A DNA stretch of 64,000 nt from Actinomadura viridilutea (GTDB lineage: Bacteria > Actinomycetota > Actinomycetes > Streptosporangiales > Streptosporangiaceae), in contig PVNI01000006.1 in NCBI GenBank assembly GCA_003001795.1, positions 186,001 to 250,000 of the forward strand, written 5' to 3'. Both the position numbers and the translations under genes were made by a program. The notes beneath the pieces were generated by a model. The model ran no database searches and had not been told where the DNA came from. It saw only the letters and a program-made list of their open reading frames with translations. This document shows, in pieces, positions 7,316 through 16,008 of this stretch (positions are counted from its first letter, which is position 1; every line of letters starts with the position of its first letter).

Positions 7316-8784
7316 CGCGCAAGCCAGGAGTGGTCGAGACGGTTCCCGGCGGGGTGCGCTGCGTCGACCCGGAGACGTCGCCCCCCGCCCGCGGAGTCCG
7401 GATCGAGCGGTCGCCGACGTCGTTCGAACTCGTCCGCGAGCACCCGCACGCCCGTCCCGTCTACTACCGGGTGGACCACGGCCGCCTGGAATGGGACTTC
7501 GATCTCGAGGCGTTCCTGCCGCCCACCGGGCGCCCCGCGCCCTCGCTCGGAACGCTGCTGGCCCTGATCCAGGGCAACGTGCCCGCGCCCGACGCCGCGC
7601 CCGTCCCGGGCGTGCAGCGGCTTCCGGTCGGCACCGCCGTGCGGGTGACCGAGCAGGAGATCACGGTGACCAGGCGCCGCCCGGCGCCGCCCGAGCGCGG
7701 TCGCCGGCGCGGGCTGGTGGAGGCCGTGGCCGAGACGCTCGACCAGGCCGGCTACGCCGTCGCCTACAGCGGGGGGCTGGGGTCGGCGTTCGTCGCGGCG
7801 TGCGCGCTGTCGGCCGGGCACCGTCCGCTGCTGCTGCACGCCGACCTCGGTCCCGGCGTCCACCGGACTCCCGCCCCGGACGTGCCCGGGCTCACCGTGC
7901 GGCGCATCCGGGTCGACCCGTTCCAACTGCTCGACGAGCATCCCATCACCGGCGAGGAGCCCGTCCCGCCCATGCCGGACAGCGAGGTCCCCCGGAGGCT
8001 GACCGCCGCGCTCGCCGAGGCCGAGGGCCTGGACGTCCCCCTGGTCGGCGGGACGCTGCTGAAGGAATTGACGTCGGTCAAGCTGCCCGACGTCGACGCG
8101 GGCGTCCGGGGGTGGCGGCTGCTGGGCTGCGAGCCGTTCCACATCGCCGGGACCCTGCGGACGCTGCGCGAGGCGCGCGCCCTGCTCGGCAAGGGCGTGG
8201 TGTACTCGCCGGACGTGCAGCCCGTGGACGGCCCGGCGCCGCCCTCGCCGACCGGCCCCGGCAACGTCCCCGGCATGACCCCCAAGGGCGCCGAGGCCTT
8301 GGAGTCCGCGCAGCGCGCGGCCATGGCGGTCTGGCAGGAGCACCTGGACTTCCTGGACCCGGTGCTCGGCACGGCGGCGGCGGGCGTGGAGGAGCGCGGC
8401 GACGGCGACATGCTGCTGCCCGCCCTCGACCCGCGGGTGCTGGCCGTCCTTACCGCGCTGCGGCCGTCCGACCGGGGCCGGATCCGCCGCGGCGAGTTCG
8501 AGAACAACCTGCCGCTGCACCGGGCGCTGGCCCGGCACAAGATCACGGGTGTGCGCCGCACCGGGCCGGCCTTCTGGCTGCGGCGGGCGGCGGCCGCGCA
8601 CCTGCACCGCGAACGCAAGAAGATCATCGCTCAGCTGGACCGGGAGTGCGCGCTGGCCGACCTCGGCCTCATCGCCCCGCGGGCGGTGATCCGCCTGCTG
8701 AGCGACGGCCGCGACCTGGCCGACAACGCCCTGCCGCTGCTGCGCCTGGTCTGGCTCGACCACTGGCTGCGAGGTGGATCATGA
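7312..8784 (+). CDS. Asparagine-synthetase-like lasso cyclase homologue (C protein)
   Basis: 490 residues. An N-terminal glutaminase-like portion lacking the nucleophile (about 1-125) is followed by an ATP-pyrophosphatase domain. Lasso cyclases of this family adenylate the ring Asp/Glu and form the macrolactam. The P-loop here is YSGGLGSA (S153-A159) instead of SGGxDSS, so the Asp that contacts Mg-pyrophosphate is Gly157. An RxxFWLRRAAAAHLHRERKK tail resembles the C-terminal part of such proteins. Either the active site has diverged or the enzyme does something other than canonical closure. It overlaps both neighbours by four bases (ATGA), so it is translationally coupled to B2 and B1. Confidence 0.65.
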   Translation: MTRKPGVVETVPGGVRCVDPETSPPARGVRIERSPTSFELVREHPHARPVYYRVDHGRLEWDFDLEAFLPPTGRPAPSLGTLLALIQGNVPAPDAAPVPGVQRLPVGTAVRVTEQEITVTRRRPAPPERGRRRGLVEAVAETLDQAGYAVAYSGGLGSAFVAACALSAGHRPLLLHADLGPGVHRTPAPDVPGLTVRRIRVDPFQLLDEHPITGEEPVPPMPDSEVPRRLTAALAEAEGLDVPLVGGTLLKELTSVKLPDVDAGVRGWRLLGCEPFHIAGTLRTLREARALLGKGVVYSPDVQPVDGPAPPSPTGPGNVPGMTPKGAEALESAQRAAMAVWQEHLDFLDPVLGTAAAGVEERGDGDMLLPALDPRVLAVLTALRPSDRGRIRRGEFENNLPLHRALARHKITGVRRTGPAFWLRRAAAAHLHRERKKIIAQLDRECALADLGLIAPRAVIRLLSDGRDLADNALPLLRLVWLDHWLRGGS

Positions 8785-9134
8785 GACTCGCCCCCGGGGT
8801 GACCTTCACCCGGCTGCCCCACGGCGGCGGCGTCCTCGTCAACGGGACGACGCTGGCTCTGACCGAGTGCGGCGAGCCCGAGGCCGCGGTCATCGAGCAC
8901 CTCCTCGCCCACGGGCTGCCCGACGAGGCGGAGGACGCCGAGTTCCGCCCGGTGGCGGGGCTGCCGCCGGTGGCCGAGCTGCCCACGGGCATCGACCTGC
9001 CGCCCGAGGCCCGGCCCCGCCCGGTCGCCGTGCTGCCCGACGCGGGAACCGGGCGCCCGCCGGCCGCCGTGCTGCGCAGGACGGCCGAGCAGATGGTCGA
9101 GGCAGGCTGGCTTCTGGACGAACGGAGGGCGTGA
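8781..9134 (+). CDS. PqqD/RRE-like leader-binding protein (B1)
   Basis: 117 residues with ATG at 8781 overlapping the cyclase stop. The first half (LAPGVTFTRLPHGGGVLVN, then an LxLTECGEPEAAVIEHLLAHG helix) looks like a PqqD/RRE winged helix, the domain that grips the YxxP leader in lasso pathways. A Pro-rich linker and a short helical tail (AEQMVEAGWLLDERRA) follow; the tail resembles the end of a PqqD domain, so the fold may be split by an insertion. Assignment rests on fold pattern and its position next to the B2 and C homologues. Confidence 0.6.
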   Translation: MRLAPGVTFTRLPHGGGVLVNGTTLALTECGEPEAAVIEHLLAHGLPDEAEDAEFRPVAGLPPVAELPTGIDLPPEARPRPVAVLPDAGTGRPPAAVLRRTAEQMVEAGWLLDERRA

Positions 9135-9137
9135 CCG

Positions 9138-9941
9138 ATGCTCGTCGACACCGCGACCGCCGCGCTGGCGGGCCCGCTCGTCGTCGCCGGGGCGGCCAAG
9201 CTGGCCGCGCCGCCGGACCGGCTCGACTGGCCGATCAGGACCGGGCCGCTGCGCCCGCCGTGGGGGCCGCGGCTGACCGGCGTCGCCGAGGCGGCCGCGG
9301 CCGCGGCGATCGTGGCCGTCCCCGGCAGGCCGGCGCCGCTCGTCGCGCTGCTCGCCTACCTGGCGCTGACCGCCGTGGCGTTCGGACTGCGCGGCACGCG
9401 GTGCGCCTGCTTCGGCCTGGCGCGCCTGGCGTCCGTGGGCCGCGCCCACATCGGCGTCAACGCCGCCGCGGCGCTGGTCGCCGCAGTGGCCCTGGCCGCC
9501 GGTCCGGGCTCCGAGCCGCTCGTGCGGGCGGCGACCGGGACGGGCGCCGCCGCCGTCACGCTCGCCGTCGTCGTCCTGCTCGACCGGCGGGCGCGCCGCG
9601 CCGAACGGACGCCCGCCGCGGCGCCCTGCGACCGGACGATCAGCGGGGTGCGGATGTACGTGACGGACGGCTGCCCGTCGTGCCGGGCGCTCAAGCAGCT
9701 GCTGGAGACCGTGGAGCCGGCCCGCCGCGAGGCCGTCGTCGCGATCCCCGTCGAACGCGGCGCGAAGCTGCCCGCGCCGGTGACCGGGATGGGCGTGCCG
9801 TGCGCCGTGGGCGTCGACGAGTCCGGCGAGCCGGTCTGCTCCCCCGTCGAGGGCATCGGCGCGGTGAAGGCGCTCGTCGACGGCATCGCCGTCCGCACGT
9901 CGCCGGGCGCGCGGGGGCGGGAGGACGCCCGTGTCCGCTGA
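9138..9941 (+). CDS. MauE/DoxX-like membrane protein fused to a thioredoxin-like domain
   Basis: 267 residues. Four hydrophobic segments (about 5-22, 48-62, 67-85 and 104-150) form a MauE-type membrane domain with a CxCFG motif (C89, C91), as in proteins that move electrons to or from thiol partners. A C-terminal domain from about 170 has a thioredoxin-type CPSC site (C179, C182). MauE/VKOR-like proteins act with thioredoxins in disulfide formation at the membrane. In this cluster the likely client is the Cys-rich precursor. It starts three bases after the B1 gene and overlaps the next gene by 11 bases. Confidence 0.7.
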   Translation: MLVDTATAALAGPLVVAGAAKLAAPPDRLDWPIRTGPLRPPWGPRLTGVAEAAAAAAIVAVPGRPAPLVALLAYLALTAVAFGLRGTRCACFGLARLASVGRAHIGVNAAAALVAAVALAAGPGSEPLVRAATGTGAAAVTLAVVVLLDRRARRAERTPAAAPCDRTISGVRMYVTDGCPSCRALKQLLETVEPARREAVVAIPVERGAKLPAPVTGMGVPCAVGVDESGEPVCSPVEGIGAVKALVDGIAVRTSPGARGREDARVR

Positions 9942-11430
9942 GTGGGAGCGCCGGGACGAGGCGCCGAGCGGATCGGCGTGGGCCGCCGTGCGCACCCCCG
10001 CGCTGCCCTCCATCGCCGAGCACAATCCCGCGTCGGTGCGCTGGCGCGACCTGGTGATCGACCCGGACCTGGTCGGGCCGGCGCCGGGCCGGGCCCGCCC
10101 GACCTCGATCACCGTCTCCGCCGGCGGAGACGAGTGGCGGCTGCCGCTGGAGGACGTCCTGCCGACCGGCCTGGCCTGGCACCCCCGGCGCCCGCTGGTG
10201 GCGGGCCTGGCCGTACGGGAGCGTCGCGCCTACGTGTGGGTCGCCGACTATCGGGCCCGGACGTGCACCCTGCTCAGGCACCTGCGGGCCGCCGTCTCGT
10301 TCACCGGCTACGGGCACCCCCCGGTGGCCTGGTGCGGCGACGACCGCCTCGCGCTGCTGGTCCCCGAACCCGGCGGGACCGCCGAAGCGGGACCGTCCGA
10401 GGGGCGTCCCGCGGTGTTCGAGGCCGCGGGCCCTGGGGTGGTGTCGTTCGAGCCGCCTCCGGACGAACTGGAACGCCTGGCGGGGGCACGGCTCGCCGTC
10501 GTCGACCTGGCGGCGGGCATCCATGCGGCCGCGCCGCTCACGCCCCGGCTGCTCGTGCGGAGCCTGCTTCCGGCGCCTGAGGGAAGCGCCGTCATCGTGA
10601 GCCACGGCCGATGGGTCGGCGACGACGGCGGGCTGGACTGGGCCGACGTGCTGATCGACCTCGATGCCCCGGGACGACCGCGTCCCGCGCCGCGCGTCGA
10701 CGGGCCCGTCCCGCCCCCCTCGCCGCGGCCGGATGAACCGGAGACCGAGGCGGCGCCTGCGGTGTCGATCCCCACCGGGTTCGGCACGGCCGCGCTCACG
10801 CTGCCGCCCGCCCGTCCCGGCCCCCTGCTGCTGTGGATCCGCGCCTACCCGCCGGGGGAGGACGTCCCGTGCCCGGCGCCGGTCGATCTGGACGCCGCCG
10901 GACATCCGACCGCGACCCTGGACCTGCCGCTGCACTGGCCCGCCGACGCCGCGCTCGACATGCTGCACGCGCAGATCGTCGGCACCGTGGAGCAGGCCTG
11001 CAAGCACTGGGACGGCCCCGTCGTCGTCGGCGGGCACAGCTTCGGCGCCACCCTCGCCCTGTACGCGCTGGCGCACATTCCCGGCCTGGTCGCCGCGATC
11101 GCGCACAGCGGCTGCTACAACCGGACCCTGACGCCGACCGGCTTCCACTACGAAAAGCGCCCCTACTGGAGCGTCCCCGGGATCTACCAGGCGTTCAGCG
11201 CCCTGCACTTCGCCGACCGGCTCGACCGGCCGGTGCTGCTCGTGCACGGCGCCGAGGACGCCAACCCGGCCACCCCGCCCGAGCAGTCCGTCGAGCTGTA
11301 CCGGGCGATCGTGGCCGCGGGCGGCCGTGCCCGGCTCGTGCTGCTGCCGCACGAGGGGCACCAGTACCGCTACCGCGAGACCCACCAGGCCGTCGCCGAG
11401 GAGCACCGAGCGTGGATGGCGCGATGGTGA
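9931..11430 (+). CDS. S9 (prolyl oligopeptidase)-family serine peptidase
   Basis: 499 residues starting at GTG. An N-terminal region of about 280 residues has short beta-propeller-like strands (GLAWHPRRPLVAGLA, YVWVADY). The alpha/beta-hydrolase domain has an intact triad: Ser370 in GGHSFGA, Asp443 in HGAEDANP and His477 in PHEGHQY. S9 peptidases cut after Pro or act as lasso isopeptidases in proteobacterial clusters. Because the B2 homologue lacks a catalytic Cys, this enzyme is a candidate leader protease; a linearising or immunity role is also possible. It overlaps both neighbours, so it belongs to the operon. Confidence 0.75.
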   Translation: MSAEWERRDEAPSGSAWAAVRTPALPSIAEHNPASVRWRDLVIDPDLVGPAPGRARPTSITVSAGGDEWRLPLEDVLPTGLAWHPRRPLVAGLAVRERRAYVWVADYRARTCTLLRHLRAAVSFTGYGHPPVAWCGDDRLALLVPEPGGTAEAGPSEGRPAVFEAAGPGVVSFEPPPDELERLAGARLAVVDLAAGIHAAAPLTPRLLVRSLLPAPEGSAVIVSHGRWVGDDGGLDWADVLIDLDAPGRPRPAPRVDGPVPPPSPRPDEPETEAAPAVSIPTGFGTAALTLPPARPGPLLLWIRAYPPGEDVPCPAPVDLDAAGHPTATLDLPLHWPADAALDMLHAQIVGTVEQACKHWDGPVVVGGHSFGATLALYALAHIPGLVAAIAHSGCYNRTLTPTGFHYEKRPYWSVPGIYQAFSALHFADRLDRPVLLVHGAEDANPATPPEQSVELYRAIVAAGGRARLVLLPHEGHQYRYRETHQAVAEEHRAWMARW

Positions 11431-13223
11431 GGGTACGGCGGCTGGACCTGCCGCGCTCCGCCGCGTTCGCGGTGCGGCTGGCCTGGCGGGCGGACCGCCG
11501 CTCGCTGGTGACGCTGATGGCGGTCCAGCTCGTCACCGCGCTCGGGCTGGGCGCCGGCCTCCTGCTGCTGCGGACGGTGCTGGACGGCGGGCTGCCCGGC
11601 GGATCCGCCGCGCGGACCGCGGGCGAGCCGTCGGTGCTCGTCGGCCTTGCCGTGCTGCTCGCGCTGCGCGCCGCGGGCGGGGTCCTCGGCTCCGTGACGA
11701 CGGCGCGCCAGCGGATGCTGAGCGCCCGGCTGGACCGCCACGTCATCTCGCTCGTGCTGGGCGCCGCGGTCCGCGCCGACCTGCCGCGCTTCGAGGACCC
11801 CGCGTTCCACGACCGCCTGCAGCGCGCCGTCTTCGCCTCCCGCGGCCAGCCCGTCGTCGTCATCACCACGCTGGTCGCCGTGCTGCAGGCCCTGCTCACC
11901 GCGGCCGCCGTGAGCGGGGCCTTCCTCGCCATGGCGTGGTGGCTGCTCCCGTTCGCCGCGCTCAGCGCGGTGCCCACCCTGCGGGCGGCGCGGGCCGAGC
12001 GCAACGCCAGCTACGGGCTGCACCACGGGCTGGCCGAGAGCCGCCGCCTCCGGCAGTACTTCGAACGCCTGATGACCGGGCGGGACGAGGCCAAGGAGGT
12101 CCGCGCGCTGGACCTCGGGCCGCTGCTGCACGCCCGCTGGCACGCCGAGTACGAGCGCGAGATCGAGGGGACCGTCCGCACCCAGCGCCGCCACATGCGG
12201 CGCAAGATCGGCGCGCGGCTCGTCGGCGACCTGCTGATCATGGCGGTCGTCGGCGCGGTCGCGCTGCTGCTGGGCGGCGGCCTGGTCGACCTGCCGACCG
12301 CGCTGACCGCGCTCACCGGGCTGTGGCTGTTGTCCGCCCGCATCCAGATGGTCGGCGGTCTGATGGGCGACATCGGGGACTCCGCGCTCTACCTCAAGGA
12401 TCTGCGGGCCTTCACCGAGGCCGACGCCGAGCGGCCCGCCGGGCGCCCGCCCGTGCCCCGCTTCCGCGGCCTGCGCGCAGAGCGGATCACGTTCACCTAC
12501 CCGGGCTCGACGCGCCCCGCGCTGAAGGACGTGAGCGTGACGCTGCGCGCCGGGGAGATCGTCGCCCTGGTCGGGACGAACGGCTCCGGCAAGACGACGC
12601 TGGCCAAGATCCTCGCCGGCCTGTACCGCCCGGACGCGGGAGCCCTGCTGTTCAACGACCGTCCGCTGGCCGACCCCGCGGCGCTGCGCGCGGTCTCGGC
12701 CGTGGTCTTCCAGGACTTCGTCCGCTACAAGCTGTCCGCCCTCGACAACATCGCCTTCGGCCGCGCGGACGAGCCCGCCGACGAGGCGCGCGCCGCGGAG
12801 GCGGCCAGGAAGGCCGGGGCGCACGGGTTCGTCTCGCGCCTCGCCCGCGGCTACGCCACCGTGCTCGGCAAGGAGTTCGCCGACGGGGAGGACCTGTCCG
12901 GCGGCCAGTGGCAGAGGCTGGCGCTCGCCCGCGCGTTCTACCGCGACGCGCCGCTGGTGATCCTGGACGAGCCCACCGCCGCCCTCGATCCGCAGGCCGA
13001 GGAGGAGCTGTTCCGGCGCATCCGGAGCCTGTTCGCGGGCCGCACGGTCCTGCTGATCTCGCACCGCTTCTCCTCCGTGCGCGGCGCCGACCGGATCTAC
13101 GTCCTGGACGAGGGCAGCGTCATCGAACAGGGCACCCACGACGAGCTGATGGCGCGCGGCGGACGCTACGCCGGCCTCTTCCTCACCCAGGCCGCGGCCT
13201 ACCTGGACGCCCCGGTCTCCTAG
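11424..13223 (+). CDS. ABC transporter, fused permease and ATPase (peptide exporter)
   Basis: 599 residues. An exporter-type membrane domain with about six helices (1-330) leads to a nucleotide-binding domain with Walker A GTNGSGKT (384-391), Q-loop VFQDFVRYK, signature LSGGQWQRLALARAF, Walker B LVILDEPTAAL and switch LLISHRFSSV. The length and half-transporter layout match the D exporters of lasso clusters. There is no N-terminal C39 peptidase domain, so leader removal must be done elsewhere. It overlaps the S9 gene by seven bases and is the last gene of the cluster. Confidence 0.85.
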   Translation: MVRVRRLDLPRSAAFAVRLAWRADRRSLVTLMAVQLVTALGLGAGLLLLRTVLDGGLPGGSAARTAGEPSVLVGLAVLLALRAAGGVLGSVTTARQRMLSARLDRHVISLVLGAAVRADLPRFEDPAFHDRLQRAVFASRGQPVVVITTLVAVLQALLTAAAVSGAFLAMAWWLLPFAALSAVPTLRAARAERNASYGLHHGLAESRRLRQYFERLMTGRDEAKEVRALDLGPLLHARWHAEYEREIEGTVRTQRRHMRRKIGARLVGDLLIMAVVGAVALLLGGGLVDLPTALTALTGLWLLSARIQMVGGLMGDIGDSALYLKDLRAFTEADAERPAGRPPVPRFRGLRAERITFTYPGSTRPALKDVSVTLRAGEIVALVGTNGSGKTTLAKILAGLYRPDAGALLFNDRPLADPAALRAVSAVVFQDFVRYKLSALDNIAFGRADEPADEARAAEAARKAGAHGFVSRLARGYATVLGKEFADGEDLSGGQWQRLALARAFYRDAPLVILDEPTAALDPQAEEELFRRIRSLFAGRTVLLISHRFSSVRGADRIYVLDEGSVIEQGTHDELMARGGRYAGLFLTQAAAYLDAPVS

Positions 13224-13274
13224 CAGCCGTGCGGGCTTGGCGACCTCGTCGCGTCCTCCCGGCCTGGGACGGGG

Positions 13275-13691
13275 TCAGGCGAGGAGGCCGTGGGCGACGG
13301 CCAGGTCCAGGGCGGCCTGGGCGGCGGGGGCGAGGAGGTGACGGTCGGCGGGAGCGACGTAGCGGCACTCGTCCACCTCGCCGGCGGGGAGGATGTCGCC
13401 CGTGTAGGACGCGGTGAAGCAGGCCATGCGGACGTAGGTGAAGGCGGGCTGGTCGTGCGCGGGCGCCCGGACGACGCCGACCTCGCGGAAGGCGTCCGGA
13501 TCCAGTTCGACGGCCAGCTCCTCGCGGATCTCGCGGGAGAGGGCCGACCAGTCGTCCTCCCCGGGCTCGCGCTTGCCGCCGGGAAGGTAGAGCAGGTCGC
13601 GGCCACGGGACCGGACCGCGAGCAGGCGGCCGCCCTCGGCGTGCAGCCAGGCGACGACGTCCAACTCCAAGACGTCCAGCTCCAAGGTCAC
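13275..13691 (-). CDS. NUDIX hydrolase
   Basis: 138 residues with a clear Nudix box: GGKREPGEDDWSALSREIREEL fits GX5EX7REUXEEXGU, except that the final Gly is absent. Nudix enzymes cleave nucleoside diphosphates linked to another group; substrate is unknown here. I chose GTG at 13691 because it overlaps the stop of the upstream SAM hydrolase gene (GTGA) and gives a normal family length. The gene converges on the exporter gene with a 51-base gap. Confidence 0.8.
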   Translation of the reverse strand: MTLELDVLELDVVAWLHAEGGRLLAVRSRGRDLLYLPGGKREPGEDDWSALSREIREELAVELDPDAFREVGVVRAPAHDQPAFTYVRMACFTASYTGDILPAGEVDECRYVAPADRHLLAPAAQAALDLAVAHGLLA

Positions 13692-14512
13692 TCCTGCGGT
13701 AGGGGGCGGATGGTGAGGACGGCTTCGGCGTCGAGGCCGTAGCGGTCGGCGGCCGAGCCTTGGTTGACGGCGAAGCCGAGCCACCCCGACGAGTCGACCC
13801 ACAGCAGCGGCTCGCCCTTGGGCACCGCGCCGAAGGTCTCCGCGAAGGGGGCCCGGACGGAGCGGGGCGCGCCGTCGGGGGCGGTCCAGGCGACCTCCAG
13901 CGGGGCGCCGTACTCGGCGGCCGGAAGGTCCTCCCGGCGCGCGCCGAGGACGAGGCTGCCGAACCGGTCCACGTACATGACGGACGCGGTCAGGCGGTCG
14001 CCGCTCCTGGCGGCGGGCGGCGGGGCGAAGGGAAGCAGGTCGGCGGGCGCGACGCGCGGGCCGAGGGCGGCCGGGTCCAGGCCGGCGGCCAGGTGCGCGG
14101 CGGCGGGGGAGAAGACGTCGCGGCCGTGGAAGCTGGTGGACACCTCCGGCAGCCGGTAGGCGGGCTCGACCAGTTCGTAGGCGTGCACGGCGCCGCCGAG
14201 GACCTCCGCGGCGGGCGGGAGCAGCCCGTTGTCGGGGCCGACGAGCACGTCGCCGCGCCCGGTGACGACCGCCACCGGACGACGCGAAGTGCCCACGCCC
14301 GGGTCGACGATGCCGACGTGCACGCCGACCGGCAGGTAGGGGAGAGCCTGGCGGAGCAGCATCGCGCCCTCGACGACCGCGTACGGCGTCACCTCGTCGC
14401 TGAGCACCAGCACGTTGGCCGACGGCGTGATCGAGTAGATGACGCCCGCGCAGATGGCGGTGTAGGAGGCGCCGAAGTCGGTGGTCAGGCTGACGAACGG
14501 ACGGTCGGGCAC
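13688..14512 (-). CDS. S-adenosyl-L-methionine hydroxide adenosyltransferase (DUF62)
   Basis: 274 residues. Family motifs are LTTDFG (9-14), VDPGVG, GPDNGLL and FHGRDVFSPAAA. These enzymes use water or hydroxide to split S-adenosylmethionine into adenosine and methionine and are the hydrolytic cousins of fluorinase and chlorinase. The N-terminal SAM-binding domain and C-terminal barrel (SVMYVDRFGSLV) are both present, so the protein looks full length. It starts at GTG ten bases after the DUF202 gene and overlaps NUDIX by four bases. The cellular role of the family is uncertain. Confidence 0.85.
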   Translation of the reverse strand: MPDRPFVSLTTDFGASYTAICAGVIYSITPSANVLVLSDEVTPYAVVEGAMLLRQALPYLPVGVHVGIVDPGVGTSRRPVAVVTGRGDVLVGPDNGLLPPAAEVLGGAVHAYELVEPAYRLPEVSTSFHGRDVFSPAAAHLAAGLDPAALGPRVAPADLLPFAPPPAARSGDRLTASVMYVDRFGSLVLGARREDLPAAEYGAPLEVAWTAPDGAPRSVRAPFAETFGAVPKGEPLLWVDSSGWLGFAVNQGSAADRYGLDAEAVLTIRPLPQE

Positions 14513-14522
14513 GGGGGCGAGG

Positions 14523-14837
14523 CTAGCAAGCGAGGCAGAAGACGAGTCCGACCGCGCCCAGCAGCACGGTGACGGCGGTGGCCAGCAGGACGGACACCGG
14601 GTCGGCGATCGGGGCTCCGGCGGGCAGGCGCCGCGCGCGGCGCAGGTGGGCCCGCCGGGCGCGCCTCATCTGGAGCGCCGCCGCGCCGCAGACGGCCGCC
14701 GCGGCCAGGGCGGCGCCGACGGCCGAGGGCGCCAGACGCAGGCACAGCAGCCCGGCGGCCAGCAGCGAGAGGGTCGTGCGCGACCAGGCGAGCGCGGTGC
14801 GCTCGGGCTGGGCGCCCGGGTCCCACAGGCGGCTCAT
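14523..14837 (-). CDS. DUF202 membrane protein (second of pair)
   Basis: 104 residues beginning MSRLWDPGAQPERTALAWSR. This is the DUF202 (YidH-like) signature ERTALAWxRT followed by three hydrophobic helices (about 25-42, 45-60 and 80-102). The ATG at 14837 overlaps the stop of the first DUF202 gene (ATGA). Function of the family is unknown. Paired DUF202 genes of this kind suggest a heteromeric membrane complex. Confidence 0.8.
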   Translation of the reverse strand: MSRLWDPGAQPERTALAWSRTTLSLLAAGLLCLRLAPSAVGAALAAAAVCGAAALQMRRARRAHLRRARRLPAGAPIADPVSVLLATAVTVLLGAVGLVFCLAC

Positions 14838-15217
14838 CGGGCGGCGAGCAGCGCGACGAGCAGGAGCACGGCCGCGGCGGCCAGTCCGTACGCCATGACC
14901 GGGGCGAGGGCGGGCGGGGGCAGGCTCTCGGCGCGGCGCAGCGCGCGTTCGGTGCGCAGCCAGCGGCGGAACGCCAGCGCGGCGATCAACCCGCCCGCGC
15001 AGGTGAACCCGGCGGCCAGCGCGTCGCGCAGCGGCGGGGCCAGCAGGTCGCCGCTGAGCGCCGTCGCGACGCCGGCGGCGATCACGGCCAGGGCGGTGCG
15101 GATCCAGGCCAGGAACGTGCGCTCGTTGGCGAGGGTGAACCGCGGGTCGGGGTCGGTGCCGTCGGCGAGCAGCCGCTCGGTCCACCGGCCGCCGCGGTCG
15201 GGGCCCAAGGCGGTCAT
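14834..15217 (-). CDS. DUF202 (YidH-like) membrane protein (first of pair)
   Basis: 127 residues. The motif DPRFTLANERTFLAWIRTAL (24-43) is the DUF202 hallmark, followed by three predicted membrane helices (about 38-55, 66-86 and 105-125). It heads a four-gene minus-strand operon (DUF202, DUF202, SAM hydrolase, NUDIX) linked by overlaps or very short gaps. Function is not known. Confidence 0.8.
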   Translation of the reverse strand: MTALGPDRGGRWTERLLADGTDPDPRFTLANERTFLAWIRTALAVIAAGVATALSGDLLAPPLRDALAAGFTCAGGLIAALAFRRWLRTERALRRAESLPPPALAPVMAYGLAAAAVLLLVALLAAR

Positions 15218-15335
15218 CGGACATCACCCGGTGCGGTCGTCATCGCGGACGCATCGTAAGCGGATTTCGCATTAACGGCCGAACTGGTGAATTCGACTAA
15301 AAAAGGCGGCAATTTCGCTTCGAGGGAGGAACTCG

Positions 15336-15992
15336 TCAGTCGTCGCCGAAGCGGCGCGCCGAGGCGTCCTCCTGAGCCAGCCGGTGCAGCGCGGTGAGCA
15401 CCTGCTCGTACAAGACCGTGCAGACCAGCATGGCGTGCACCGCCCGGGAGCGCGGCGCGTCGGCGTCGACCGAGCCGATCTCGTGCTCGGCCACGGCGCG
15501 CGCGGCCTCCGCGTAGGGGCGCAGGTCGGCCGGGGCGACGGGGAAGCCGAGGCGGCGCAGCGCGACGAAGGTCCGGGCGAGCAGGTCGCGGGCTGGGGCG
15601 CGGTCGGTGACGCGCCAGCCGAGCTCCTCGATCAGCGCGTCGACGTCCTCGCGCGCGGCGCGCCACTGGGCCGCCAGGTCGTCGGGGGCCGCCGGGTCGG
15701 CGTCGGGCGGGTCCACATGAGGGCCGATGGCGTACTGGGTGATGCCGAACAGCCGGTGCATGCCGACGCCGTCGTCCTCGACCGCCTCCACGATGCGCCG
15801 GATGGCGGCCACCGGAAGGTCGCCGACCTCGCGCAGCGCGCGCACCAGCCGCAGCCGCTCCAGGTGCCGCTCGTCGTATTCGGCGCGGGTGGCGCCGAGC
15901 GACGCGCCCTTCGGCAGCAGCCCCTCGCGGATGTAGTACTTGATCGTCTGGATGGTCAGCCCGCTGCGGTCGCTGAGCTCGGAGATCTTCAC
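15336..15992 (-). CDS. MerR-family transcriptional regulator
   Basis: 218 residues. The N-terminal MerR winged helix is clear: KISELSDRSGLTIQTIKYYI (2-21), then REGLLPKG and ERLRLVRALREVG. The C-terminal 140 residues are alpha-helical with no conserved Cys cluster for metal binding, so the ligand is probably organic or redox related. I chose GTG at 15992, which puts the HTH at the very N-terminus as is normal. It faces the redoxin gene across two perfect palindromes and probably controls both genes. Confidence 0.85.
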   Translation of the reverse strand: MKISELSDRSGLTIQTIKYYIREGLLPKGASLGATRAEYDERHLERLRLVRALREVGDLPVAAIRRIVEAVEDDGVGMHRLFGITQYAIGPHVDPPDADPAAPDDLAAQWRAAREDVDALIEELGWRVTDRAPARDLLARTFVALRRLGFPVAPADLRPYAEAARAVAEHEIGSVDADAPRSRAVHAMLVCTVLYEQVLTALHRLAQEDASARRFGDD

Positions 15993-16008
15993 CGCCCACC
16001 CCCTTGAC

